DNA from: Pelagibacteraceae bacterium AG-464-P07
GTDB lineage: Bacteria; Pseudomonadota; Alphaproteobacteria; Pelagibacterales; Pelagibacteraceae
Assembly: GCA_003211695.1 (NCBI GenBank)
Contig: QCSA01000006.1
Location: 1 to 64,000, forward strand
Length of the DNA stretch: 64,000 bases
Reading direction: 5' to 3'
Below the pieces are notes generated by a model that searched no databases, was not told where the DNA came from, and was given only the letters and a program-made list of their open reading frames with translations. Position 1 is the first letter of the stretch. The number at the start of each line of letters is the position of its first letter. The translations under genes were made by a program, and so were the position numbers. Positions 1-8,352 of the stretch are shown piece by piece.

Positions 1-2
1 TA

Positions 3-1229
3 TCAAAAACTATTTCAAATATTTCTAAATTTAGACAACTTTACTCTCTTGGTACAGGTGGAGAATTTAATTATGCTGATAGTCAAATCTTATTTCATAA
101 AACCATGGATTTTGTAAATATTTTGTGTAATAAAGATTCTGTGGAAAATCAAGTTAAAACAAATTATTCAAATATTCAATTAAATGCTCAAGTTAAATTG
201 GGTAACCAAGTAGTTGGCGATGGAAATGCTCCATATATTATTGCTGAAGCAGGCTTAAATCATAACGGTGATATAGAATTAGCTAAAAAATTAATTGATG
301 AAGCAAAAAAATTAAAATGTGATGCTATAAAATTTCAAACATTTACTGCAAAAGAAAGGATCTCGAAAGAGGTAAAATCCGTAAAATATTATGAAGAAGC
401 TGATGGTTTGCAGGAAAATATTTTTGATATGTTTGAAAGATTATCATTTAACAAAGAAGCACATAAAAAAATTTTTAAATATGCAAGATCAAAAAAAATA
501 GATATATTTTCTACTCCTTTTGATGGAAAAAGTATTGATCTTTTGGAAGAATTAAATGTTAAGTTTTACAAAATTGCTTCTGTCGATTTAGTAAATCTAC
601 CTCTTATTGAAAAGGTTGGAAAAACTGGTAAACCTTTAATTCTATCTACTGGCATGTCAAGACTTGGAATTGTAGAGGAGGCAATAGAAAGATTTAAAAA
701 AACCGGGAATAAAAATTTAATTTTGCTTCATTGCTTATCAAGTTATCCTGCAAATGAAAGTGAGATGAATCTAAATGCGATTAAAACATTAAAGAGAAGT
801 TTTAACGTTCCAGTCGGTTTATCAGACCACTATCCAGGAATTGAAATATCACTGATGGCTTTAGGTCTGGGGGCAAATATTATAGAAAGGCATTTTACAA
901 TTAGCAAATTATTTGTGGGACCGGATCATATTTTATCTAGCGAACCTGAAGAATTCAAAAAACTAGTTAATATTGCAAAGAATACTACTTCAATTTTAGG
1001 TGATGGACAAAAAATAATTCAACCAAGTGAATATGTGGTAATTAACTCACAAAGAAAAAGTATTTATGCTGCAAAAAATATTAAGACAAACGAAAAATTT
1101 AGTCGAAATAATATTTGTATTAAAGGCCCCGGAGGTGGAATGCTTCCAAAATATTACGAACTTTTACTTAATAGAAGAGCAAAAAAAAAAATTAATCAAG
1201 ATCATCCAATACAATGGGGTGATATTTAA
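3..1229 (+). CDS. neuB: NeuB-family nonulosonic acid (sialic/legionaminic-type) synthase, open at left edge
   Basis: This protein condenses phosphoenolpyruvate with an N-acylated hexose to make a nine-carbon sialic-acid-like sugar for surface glycans. The NeuB barrel starts near codon 45 counted from the ATG at 105 (IAEAGLNHNGD, then AIKFQTFTAK), continues through STPFD and ILSTGMS, and ends with an antifreeze/SAF-like C-terminal domain (RKSIYAAKNI...). The first in-frame ATG is at 105, but the same frame stays open back to base 3 with 34 more codons and no stop. There is no ribosome-binding site before 105, and the NeuB fold is preceded by about 45 extra residues. The real start may therefore lie outside the window and the protein may be an N-terminal fusion; the extension is not recognised. 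Family assignment is secure; the exact sugar is unknown. Confidence 0.88.
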   Translation, partial: SKTISNISKFRQLYSLGTGGEFNYADSQILFHKTMDFVNILCNKDSVENQVKTNYSNIQLNAQVKLGNQVVGDGNAPYIIAEAGLNHNGDIELAKKLIDEAKKLKCDAIKFQTFTAKERISKEVKSVKYYEEADGLQENIFDMFERLSFNKEAHKKIFKYARSKKIDIFSTPFDGKSIDLLEELNVKFYKIASVDLVNLPLIEKVGKTGKPLILSTGMSRLGIVEEAIERFKKTGNKNLILLHCLSSYPANESEMNLNAIKTLKRSFNVPVGLSDHYPGIEISLMALGLGANIIERHFTISKLFVGPDHILSSEPEEFKKLVNIAKNTTSILGDGQKIIQPSEYVVINSQRKSIYAAKNIKTNEKFSRNNICIKGPGGGMLPKYYELLLNRRAKKKINQDHPIQWGDI

Positions 1230-1252
1230 TAACTAAATGATTCATTTAATGT

Positions 1253-2524
1253 TTAAGATGTTTCAACATTGAAAAACTTCTCTTTAATAATTTTTATTAT
1301 TTTATTTGTACCAAGCTTATTTGGCTCAAAGCAATGATAAGTTGAAATGTATTTTTCATAGTTATTTAAATTTTGATTCATTTGACGTAGAATTTTATCT
1401 TTATCAAAGAAATAATCCTTTTTAGTATTTAACAATAAATAACCTGCTTGTTTAGCGTAAAATTTAGAGTGATTGATTTCATTATTAGACATAAAGTCAG
1501 AAACGAATCCGATAATTTTTTTTTTTAAAAGAATTGCATCAGCAATCATGCCCGAGTCGAATCCCGTGACTAAAAAAGATTTATATATTTTTTCTCTCGT
1601 TTTAAATTTTAAAACATCAAAATCTTTAAAATATTTTTGATGTTCGCTATGGTTATAAAGTGGATGAATACAAACCAAAACTTTTTTGTTAAATTCTATA
1701 GATAGTTTTTTCAAAATTCTTTCTAAATAATAATAATGATCAGTAACTCTTTTTTCATTCATTTTTCCTCTTAACTCTGTCTCAAGCCTATAATTTAAAC
1801 TTGCATCTAAATGAACTATAAACTCTTCTGAGGTGCTATTATTATTATTTATTAAAATATCATAAGATCCGCTGTTTACTAAAATCAATTCTTTAGCAAA
1901 AAAAAATTTATTTTTATAAAAAAATTTTTTTATAAAACTCTTTTTAATATTATCTAAAATTATTTTTTTGCATGTAAATTTAATTTCTACCTTAGAAATA
2001 ACACCTATGATGCTAAGTAGAACTGTTATTTTTTGAAAGATGATTTGATTTAAAAAATATATTGTAGTTTTTAAAAAATGTTTAAATTGGACTTTAACAG
2101 ACATTTTAATGTTAGGAATAATATCTATTTGAACCTGTTTTATGTTATTTTTTTTTAATAAAAGATGTATTTTTAAATCAAAAAATTTTCTTGCTAAATT
2201 ACTTATTACTAATAGGTCTTTGTTACTTAAAAAATCACTAAATTCGTTTATACTTTTGGGGTCAAATAAAACATAATTATTTGGTAAATTCTTTACCATT
2301 TCAGAAAAATTATAATTTTCTTTATAAAGATATTCTGGCTGATGTTCAATTTTTCTTGAAAGCTTAGGAAAAAATTTTAGATTTTCATCATTAATTATAT
2401 AAATTTTTTTAAAATTTTGTGATAATTTTTCAACTAGTATATTCATAGCTAACAAGGTCGCATCTAATCTAGCAAAACTTGTAATTATAGATAAATATTT
2501 TTCTTTAGTTATATTGTTGTCCAT
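1253..2524 (-). CDS. Putative GT-B-like surface polysaccharide protein
   Basis: This 423-residue protein is not firmly recognised. The C-terminal half has a glycosyltransferase-B look: VLVCIHPLYNHSEH is followed about 35 residues later by VTGFDSGMIADAILLKKKIIGF. This resembles the HP motif and nucleotide-binding segment seen in polysialyltransferase/CDP-glycerol transferase-like proteins. The middle of the protein is very rich in Lys, Ile and Phe with no clear membrane segments. Its start overlaps the 3' end of the upstream SDR gene by 16 nt, so the two are probably co-translated. The island context favours a role in sugar transfer, but that is inference and other roles are possible. Confidence 0.5.
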   Translation of the reverse strand: MDNNITKEKYLSIITSFARLDATLLAMNILVEKLSQNFKKIYIINDENLKFFPKLSRKIEHQPEYLYKENYNFSEMVKNLPNNYVLFDPKSINEFSDFLSNKDLLVISNLARKFFDLKIHLLLKKNNIKQVQIDIIPNIKMSVKVQFKHFLKTTIYFLNQIIFQKITVLLSIIGVISKVEIKFTCKKIILDNIKKSFIKKFFYKNKFFFAKELILVNSGSYDILINNNNSTSEEFIVHLDASLNYRLETELRGKMNEKRVTDHYYYLERILKKLSIEFNKKVLVCIHPLYNHSEHQKYFKDFDVLKFKTREKIYKSFLVTGFDSGMIADAILLKKKIIGFVSDFMSNNEINHSKFYAKQAGYLLLNTKKDYFFDKDKILRQMNQNLNNYEKYISTYHCFEPNKLGTNKIIKIIKEKFFNVETS

Positions 2525-3300
2525 CCACCATCAACAATTAGATTTGTTCCAGTGATATACTGTGAGTCGTCACTGCATAATAATTTAATTATTCCATTTA
2601 GATCATTTGGCCTTCCCATTCTTTTAAGAATAGTTCTTTGAGAATAATTTTTTATGAATATTTTTTTTTGATTATCTTCTATTCCACCTGGTGAAATACA
2701 ATTAACTCTTATATTTTTATCTCCCCAGTAAGATGCCAAAAATTTAGTAAAGCTTATGACCCCACCTTTTGCTGTTGGGTATGCAGGATTTTTAAAATAA
2801 AAAGGCATTTTTTTTTTGTCGAGATAAATTGATTGATCTGGTGAAACCATTCCGTATATAGATGAAAAATTGATTATAGATCCTTTTTTTTGTTTAGCCA
2901 TTATTGATCCAAAAGTTTTGCAAAGCATAAATACACTTGTAAGATTTGTTTGGATTGATTTATTCCAGTCGTTTAAAGAATAATTTTCAAACTTATTTTT
3001 TTTTATATTTTTTATATTCTTCGGCGACTCATTTATTGCAGCTAAATTAATTAAAACATCAATTTTTTTAAATTTTTTTATTATAAAAGTTTTAGCTTTT
3101 CCTAGTTGACGAATATTGTTTATATTACATTGTAAATAAAATAATTTCTCATTTCTTTTACTTAAATTATGTAGTTCCTTTTTTTTAATATCTAATACAA
3201 TTACTGTACAACCATGATGTACTAATGTTTTTGATATTTCTTTACCTATTAATCCCGCACCCCCAGAAATTAGTATTATCTTATTCTTTAAACTATACAT
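2509..3300 (-). CDS. SDR-family NAD(P)-dependent oxidoreductase
   Basis: A classical short-chain dehydrogenase/reductase of 263 residues. The Rossmann motif GGAGLIG lies near residues 13-19, NLAA near 85-88, the catalytic Ser at 146/147 (NFSSIYG) and the Y174-x3-K178 pair (YPTAK). It ends in TGTNLIVDGGWTTI, typical of the family. It resembles reductases found beside nonulosonic-acid genes (PtmA-like) and related 3-oxoacyl reductases. The nearby neuB makes a sugar-modifying role likely, but the substrate cannot be read from the sequence. It lies between the methyltransferase and the GT-like gene on the same strand, with a 59-nt gap upstream and a 16-nt overlap downstream. Confidence 0.85.
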   Translation of the reverse strand: MYSLKNKIILISGGAGLIGKEISKTLVHHGCTVIVLDIKKKELHNLSKRNEKLFYLQCNINNIRQLGKAKTFIIKKFKKIDVLINLAAINESPKNIKNIKKNKFENYSLNDWNKSIQTNLTSVFMLCKTFGSIMAKQKKGSIINFSSIYGMVSPDQSIYLDKKKMPFYFKNPAYPTAKGGVISFTKFLASYWGDKNIRVNCISPGGIEDNQKKIFIKNYSQRTILKRMGRPNDLNGIIKLLCSDDSQYITGTNLIVDGGWTTI

Positions 3301-3359
3301 TAATAAATCTCTTATTATTTGAATTAAATAAACCGTTATCTTTAATAAATTTAAACATT

Positions 3360-4283
3360 TTAATTTCTCTTAAATAAAATTCCCATTGAGGAAGCGGGAT
3401 GTTCTCCATAATTGACCTCTACTCTTTCAACTGTATCAAATATATATTTTAAGTTATTTTCTTTAAGTATTTCATGTTTAAACATTTTTTTATTCTTAAT
3501 ATTTTCAAATATTTGATGCATTAAGGTTGAATATCTGCCCATATATCTCCGGCCAGATTTTTCATTAAATTTTATTATCTCCTCAAGACTTTTATCTGCT
3601 AATGAAAAATCTTCTAAAATATAAATACCCCCAGGCTTTAGGGCAGGATAAAAATTCTTTAAATTATTTGTAAACGCTGGATAGCTATGATCTGAATCAT
3701 CAATAACAACGTCAAACTGGTTGTTTTTTTTTATATATTTTTTAACTAAAGAATCGTTCATACAGTCTAAACTTTGATATTTAATTCTTTTGCTTTTATA
3801 AAAAAATTTGTCACTTTTTTTTATATCTACAGCGTGTAATTGTGAATTTTTAAAATAATAAAACCAGCTTGCAATTGAATGCCCATTTGCAACTCCAACT
3901 TCCAATATTTTTAAGGCTTTATCTTTTATTTCATCTAAATATTTTTCGTAGTATGGAGTATAATTAAGGCCTAATTGATAATCAAAGTTTTGCGGATCTC
4001 TTCTGTTTATCCATGAATAATAATTTTTAAATTGTTTTCTTCCTTCTTTAGATGATTTTAAAAAATCATATGTTTTTTTTCCATCCAAAAAACCTTTATC
4101 AGTACCAAATTTTAAAAATAGATCATCTAACTTTAAATTTTCATTAATAATTAATTTATCTAAATCAATTTTATTTGAATAAAAAATTGTATTAAAAATT
4201 TTTTTCAAAACAACAAGTATATTGTCATTTTTTAATGAATGAAAAAAACGCATAATTAAATATTTAAATCTGAGTACGTTCAT
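3360..4283 (-). CDS. SAM-dependent methyltransferase, macrocin O-methyltransferase-like
   Basis: A 307-residue class I methyltransferase. The segment DLFLKFGTDKG followed by YTPYYEKYL is characteristic of demethylmacrocin O-methyltransferase-like sugar methyltransferases. Motif I is ILEVGVANGHSIASW, with an acidic residue after the next strand (AVDIK). FDVVIDDSDHSYPAFTNNL and LKPGGIYILEDF supply the metal-binding-type acidic residues and the post-strand loop. It probably O-methylates a sugar of the surface glycan. It lies between the dioxygenase and SDR genes on the same strand, suggesting one transcript for 1,253-5,156. The substrate is unknown. Confidence 0.78.
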   Translation of the reverse strand: MNVLRFKYLIMRFFHSLKNDNILVVLKKIFNTIFYSNKIDLDKLIINENLKLDDLFLKFGTDKGFLDGKKTYDFLKSSKEGRKQFKNYYSWINRRDPQNFDYQLGLNYTPYYEKYLDEIKDKALKILEVGVANGHSIASWFYYFKNSQLHAVDIKKSDKFFYKSKRIKYQSLDCMNDSLVKKYIKKNNQFDVVIDDSDHSYPAFTNNLKNFYPALKPGGIYILEDFSLADKSLEEIIKFNEKSGRRYMGRYSTLMHQIFENIKNKKMFKHEILKENNLKYIFDTVERVEVNYGEHPASSMGILFKRN

Positions 4284-4319
4284 TGAAAAAATTTAAGTCA
4301 TATAAACATATTTTATATT

Positions 4320-5156
4320 TTATCTATCAATCTCTGGAATTGATAAGCCATTTATTTCTTCTTTTCTCTCAGGTATTGGAAAATAAATATTTTTACTTTT
4401 TAACAAATTAACAAATTTATTACGCATTTCTTCGTTACTCATTTCGTATCCTTTACGATGTTTCATATAATAATTTACAAAATTTTTTGAATGTTTGTTA
4501 TTTGTGCCATAAGAAAGAAAAATCGATTCTCTTGTACCATACGTTGGTACTGATGAATGAAGCAAATTTTGAAAAAATAATATACAATCACCTGGATCTA
4601 CTTGTATATTTAAACCAACATACTTTGAAATTTTTCTCCTTATTGGATTTAGTATTGAAACTTTTTTAGTTTTATAATGCAATAATCTTAGCAAATTAGA
4701 TAAAGTATATCTCTTCTTATTTGACTCAGGAATAATGTTTATTCCAGATCCTGTATTACTAAAAGACGATAAATAAATAGCTACTCTCAGTACATTGTAA
4801 GATTCATTTTTATCCCAATCGGCACCCTTACCAAATATTCTACAGGCACTATCTCTATGCCACGAATGATAAACTTGATTTTCTTTAAAAATTGTAGAAC
4901 TTGAATTGTAAAGATAGTAAATATCAGGACCAATTAAGTATCTCATAACGTTTAAAAGCCTTCTGTTTACTATTAAATCCCAAAATCCTTTATAGTTATG
5001 TAGTCCCGAAAGAATACTTTCATTTTGATGTTCAGCTCTTATGGTGCTTTTATAATTTTCAACATCTTCGCCACTAAAAAGATTTCTTACTACACAATAA
5101 CCATACTTATGAAGTTGTTGTTTATTTGTTAGAAGTTCAGACGTACCCATGTTCAT
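4320..5156 (-). CDS. Phytanoyl-CoA dioxygenase (PhyH) family Fe(II)/2-oxoglutarate oxygenase
   Basis: A 278-residue PhyH-type protein. The N-terminal GYCVVRNLFS is the usual family opening. The metal site appears as HSWHRDSA (an H-x-D motif) with a distal His in FFQNLLHSSVPT, and a later basic segment (GTRESIFLSYG) could bind 2-oxoglutarate. Such enzymes hydroxylate lipids or small molecules. Within a polysaccharide island it may hydroxylate a sugar, acyl or amino-acid substituent, but this is inference. It is probably the first gene of the minus-strand group ending at 1,253, and the 222 bases upstream contain no other convincing gene. Confidence 0.78.
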   Translation of the reverse strand: MNMGTSELLTNKQQLHKYGYCVVRNLFSGEDVENYKSTIRAEHQNESILSGLHNYKGFWDLIVNRRLLNVMRYLIGPDIYYLYNSSSTIFKENQVYHSWHRDSACRIFGKGADWDKNESYNVLRVAIYLSSFSNTGSGINIIPESNKKRYTLSNLLRLLHYKTKKVSILNPIRRKISKYVGLNIQVDPGDCILFFQNLLHSSVPTYGTRESIFLSYGTNNKHSKNFVNYYMKHRKGYEMSNEEMRNKFVNLLKSKNIYFPIPERKEEINGLSIPEIDR

Positions 5157-5378
5157 TTATTGAACAATAGAGTATTAAATTGTTTAAATCAAGAACTTAT
5201 TAAAAATTTAATGAACTCTATTAATTATAAAAAATTTTTTGATAATTTCTCGATCAAAAAATTATTAATTAAGATCGATGCGTCCAAATTAGTAAAGCCT
5301 GTTAATATTGACAAATATTTTTTTTTATTATTCATAAAATATTTGAAATTCTTATATTATTTATGTATAAAATATCTA

Positions 5379-7052
5379 CTAACCCATCAACCAACGCTTC
5401 AATAGCCTCTTTTCACTACAGACGATAGGTTCTTCGTGTACATTAAAAGATGTATTGACCAATGCCATTTCACCTGATGCTTTCTCCCATTTCTTAAGCA
5501 GTGTCCACAAAAACAGATCCTTATCTTTGTGAACAATTTGAGGTCTGGCAGTTTGATCAATATGTGTGACGGCCGGACATCTTTTCGAAAATTCTTCCGT
5601 ACAGTAAATCGTTGAAGTCATAAATCTGAGTGTTAAGTCATCTGAAAAATAATTTTTGAAAGCCACTTTTGCTGTTTCATTTCTAATCACTGGGGCAAAT
5701 GGCATAAATTCAGTTCTTTTCAACCTTTTGTTAAGCCAATCATTAATATTTTTATCACTTGTTTTATAAATTATACTTCTGTTGCATAGCGCACGAGGAC
5801 CAAACTCCATTCTGCCACGCACTAATCCTAAAACGCGGTTATTAATCAAATCTTCGCACATTTTATTTTCAATTGATGAACACGCTTCAAAACGTAAGTT
5901 CGGAAATTTATTTTTCCACACATCAATCTCATCAATCTGGACCAATGGTCCTAAATAAACATCTTCTAATGGTTGGACTTTTAATTTTCTCAAATGTACA
6001 GAGAGAGCAGCGGCTCCGATACATAATCCACCATCACCCATCTGTGGCTGCACGAACACTTTGCTAACACAATCGAGAGACTTAAGAGCCTGTGTTACTT
6101 TTACATTTCCAAATGTCCCGCCAGCCAACATCAATGGCATTTGCGAAAGTTTAAGTTTTTTTGAATAATAACTTAGAATTTCACAGAGGCACCATTCCAA
6201 GTGCTTTTGAGCCGATGCCGCGATATCTTCGCGTGAAAATTTTTTAACCTCAGCAACTAAAGATTTGCTATATGGTGTAAAGAATGGACTATAATTGTCT
6301 CCAAGTGAAGCAATCAACTCTCCGTCTTTTACATCAATCATTGACCGCATTAATGGTCGAGCGTTTGATGGGTCGCCATATCCAGCAAGCCCCGTTATTT
6401 TTCCTTCATGACGCATCGGCTTAAAACCGAGAAGACCAGTAATACGTCCGTAGAAATAACCTAAAGAATCACTTGAGGTAGATGAATATACTTTAGTTAA
6501 CGGCTCAGGATTGTTTCTGTCAAAAAACCAAATCGTAAGCGCCTCAAAGTCACCACGGCCATCCGATGTGAGTACCAAACCTTTAGTAAAAGGACTCAGT
6601 AATGACGCGCTCGCAGCGTGAGCCTCATGATGATAAAATCGTGTTATTGATCTTAGTTGTTGATGTGTTAATGAAGATTTCGCCCACTTTTGGAATTGTT
6701 CTCGCTTTATTTTGTCACGTAGCTCTTCCACTTTAATCCTTTTAGAGAAGATTTCAAACGATTTGTCGCCATTTTTTTTGCAGCCAACAGAACGTTTGTC
6801 ATACTTTAGTTTTAATTCTGGATAAAAATCTTTAGCAGAAGCATATGAAATATTTTCGACGCTGTGTAAGCTGATATTAGCATGCTTAAGGATGTAGTCT
6901 ATAGCTTGAATTGGGAATGAATTGTCAAGTTTTTTTCTAGAAAATCTTTCTTCACTTGCAGCAGCAACCAAGACTCCATCGCTAAACAAGCAAGCAGAAG
7001 CTGTCTCACCATTACAGATTCCAATTGTATAAGATATTTTGTTTTTAATCAT
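5379..7052 (-). CDS. NodU/CmcH-family carbamoyltransferase, foreign composition, C-terminus frameshifted
   Basis: This family transfers a carbamoyl group from carbamoyl phosphate to a hydroxyl, usually on a sugar. Landmarks include the N-terminal actin-like fold (VAAASEERFSRKKLD), HHEAHAASASLL (metal-binding His cluster), LMLAGGTFGNV, QPQMGDGGLCIGAA, GPRALCNRSI and NTSFNVHEEPIVCSE. After that last motif the frame ends in RLLKRWLMG. Adding one A to the AAAA run (TTTT on the plus strand at 5410-5413) restores EAIEALVDGLVDILYINN and moves the stop to a TGA at 5332. That matches the usual family C-terminus, so a one-base deletion or sequencing error is likely. By eye the gene is about 40% G+C against about 25% around it, suggesting recent transfer. 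The normal N-terminal GHDASA-like motif reads NGETASA. Confidence 0.85.
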   Translation of the reverse strand: MIKNKISYTIGICNGETASACLFSDGVLVAAASEERFSRKKLDNSFPIQAIDYILKHANISLHSVENISYASAKDFYPELKLKYDKRSVGCKKNGDKSFEIFSKRIKVEELRDKIKREQFQKWAKSSLTHQQLRSITRFYHHEAHAASASLLSPFTKGLVLTSDGRGDFEALTIWFFDRNNPEPLTKVYSSTSSDSLGYFYGRITGLLGFKPMRHEGKITGLAGYGDPSNARPLMRSMIDVKDGELIASLGDNYSPFFTPYSKSLVAEVKKFSREDIAASAQKHLEWCLCEILSYYSKKLKLSQMPLMLAGGTFGNVKVTQALKSLDCVSKVFVQPQMGDGGLCIGAAALSVHLRKLKVQPLEDVYLGPLVQIDEIDVWKNKFPNLRFEACSSIENKMCEDLINNRVLGLVRGRMEFGPRALCNRSIIYKTSDKNINDWLNKRLKRTEFMPFAPVIRNETAKVAFKNYFSDDLTLRFMTSTIYCTEEFSKRCPAVTHIDQTARPQIVHKDKDLFLWTLLKKWEKASGEMALVNTSFNVHEEPIVCSEKRLLKRWLMG

Positions 7053-7394
7053 TTTTTATTTTTCCGCAATATATTTTAGATACAATTGAAATGTTTATAT
7101 AAATTATAATTTGATTTTTTTTTAACTTTTATAAATTTTGCTTTTATATTAAGTGTCATTTTTTTAGCTTATGAAAAAATATATTCTTAATTTCTCTTGT
7201 AAATATTTATTAAAGTTAATAAAATATAAAATAATTGAACCAAAAAATTGGTTATATTTAATATTAATAGATATAAATAGTTTGAACAAAATATAACAGT
7301 TTTAATATTTTTTTTATTAAAAATATATTTATTAAATAATCACTAATGTAATTTATGATTAATAAAATTAAAATACAAATAAATAATATAGCAA
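7053..7394. other. AT-rich divergent intergenic region
   Basis: These 342 bases separate two genes that diverge, so promoters for both are expected here, though none stands out from the extreme A+T background. A short inverted repeat (AACCAA, loop AAAA, TTGGTT) lies at 7238-7253. A 41-codon ATG frame at 7171-7296 is Lys/Ile/Leu-rich, as expected by chance in such DNA, and is not called as a gene. Confidence 0.5.
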
Positions 7395-8321
7395 ATGCTT
7401 GAGCGTATAAAAAATTTTTTTAGTTTAATAATAACAAAATCAAATGACAGAAGTATTTTTGCAATTGGATCATCACATTTTTCCTTAATGAAACAATATT
7501 ATTCAAAAATTAAAAATTTGAATGAAGTAGATTATAAAGTTTTTTCCCAAACAGGCGAAGATGGAATAATTGACTATTTGTTATATTCATTAAATATTAA
7601 AAGACCAAAATTTGTAGAGATCGGAATTGGTGATTATAGAGAGTCAAATACTAGATATATTTTCGAAAAAAATTATTGCAGAGGCTTAATTGTTGATAAA
7701 AATATAAATCTCAAAAATAAAGTATCTAAAGTAGTTAAACTGTGGAAGGGCGATTTAACGATAAATGAAACTACAGTTACAAGCGAAAATATTTTAAATA
7801 TTTTAAATTCAAATAATTTTGATAATAATTTAGATGTATTTAGTTTAGATGTTGACGGAATTGATTATTGGATATTAGAAGCTTTGCCTGAAAAACTAAG
7901 TAAAATTTTTATTGTTGAATATAATTCAATATTTGGGCCAAATTTAGAAGTGACAGTACCAAATTTAAAAAATTTTGATCGAAAAAAATATCATTATTCA
8001 TATTTATGTTATGGAGCTTCTTTAAGAGCACTTATTAAATTAATGAATAAAAAAAAATATGTTTTTGTGGGAACAAATATTGCTTGTTTAAATGCCTTTT
8101 TTGTTTTGGAGAGTGAAGTAACAAAATTAAACCTTACTTTGCCTGATAAAAGTGATTTAATAAAATATACCAGATCATTCATTAGAGAAAGTAGATCAAT
8201 TGCAGGAAAACTTAATTATTTATCAGGTAAGCAGAAATTGAAAGAAATCGAAAAATGTGAAGTAATAGATTTAACTGATCCAGAAAAAAAATTAGTTAAA
8301 CTAAAGAGTATTATTGATTAA
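7395..8321 (+). CDS. FkbM-like methyltransferase-fold protein
   Basis: A 308-residue protein with an N-terminal KVFSQTGEDGIIDYLL segment, then FVEIGIGDYRESNTRYIF (a SAM-binding-like strand and loop) and FSLDVDGIDYWILEAL (an FkbM-like D-x-D segment). This layout occurs in uncharacterised proteins of polysaccharide islands usually described as FkbM-like or methyltransferase-related. I see the fold signature but no proof of methyl transfer. It opens a plus-strand group running to 11,425, and its stop overlaps one possible TTG start of the next gene. Function is tentative. Confidence 0.5.
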   Translation: MLERIKNFFSLIITKSNDRSIFAIGSSHFSLMKQYYSKIKNLNEVDYKVFSQTGEDGIIDYLLYSLNIKRPKFVEIGIGDYRESNTRYIFEKNYCRGLIVDKNINLKNKVSKVVKLWKGDLTINETTVTSENILNILNSNNFDNNLDVFSLDVDGIDYWILEALPEKLSKIFIVEYNSIFGPNLEVTVPNLKNFDRKKYHYSYLCYGASLRALIKLMNKKKYVFVGTNIACLNAFFVLESEVTKLNLTLPDKSDLIKYTRSFIRESRSIAGKLNYLSGKQKLKEIEKCEVIDLTDPEKKLVKLKSIID

Positions 8322-8352
8322 TGAAGATAATTTGCTTATAAAACCAAATTTA

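Noticed and set aside
3293-3358. A 21-codon frame bridging the methyltransferase stop and the SDR start
   Set aside because: Too short to support as a gene; it may only be the 5' leader of the SDR gene.
5160-5405. An 81-codon plus-strand frame between the PhyH gene and the carbamoyltransferase
   Set aside because: Its composition is Lys/Leu/Ile/Asn-rich as expected from random AT-rich DNA. It overlaps the restored 3' end of the carbamoyltransferase on the other strand and has no ribosome-binding site or recognisable motif.
7171-7296. A 41-codon ATG frame in the divergent gap
   Set aside because: Short, low-complexity composition and no supporting signal; such frames are expected by chance at this A+T content.
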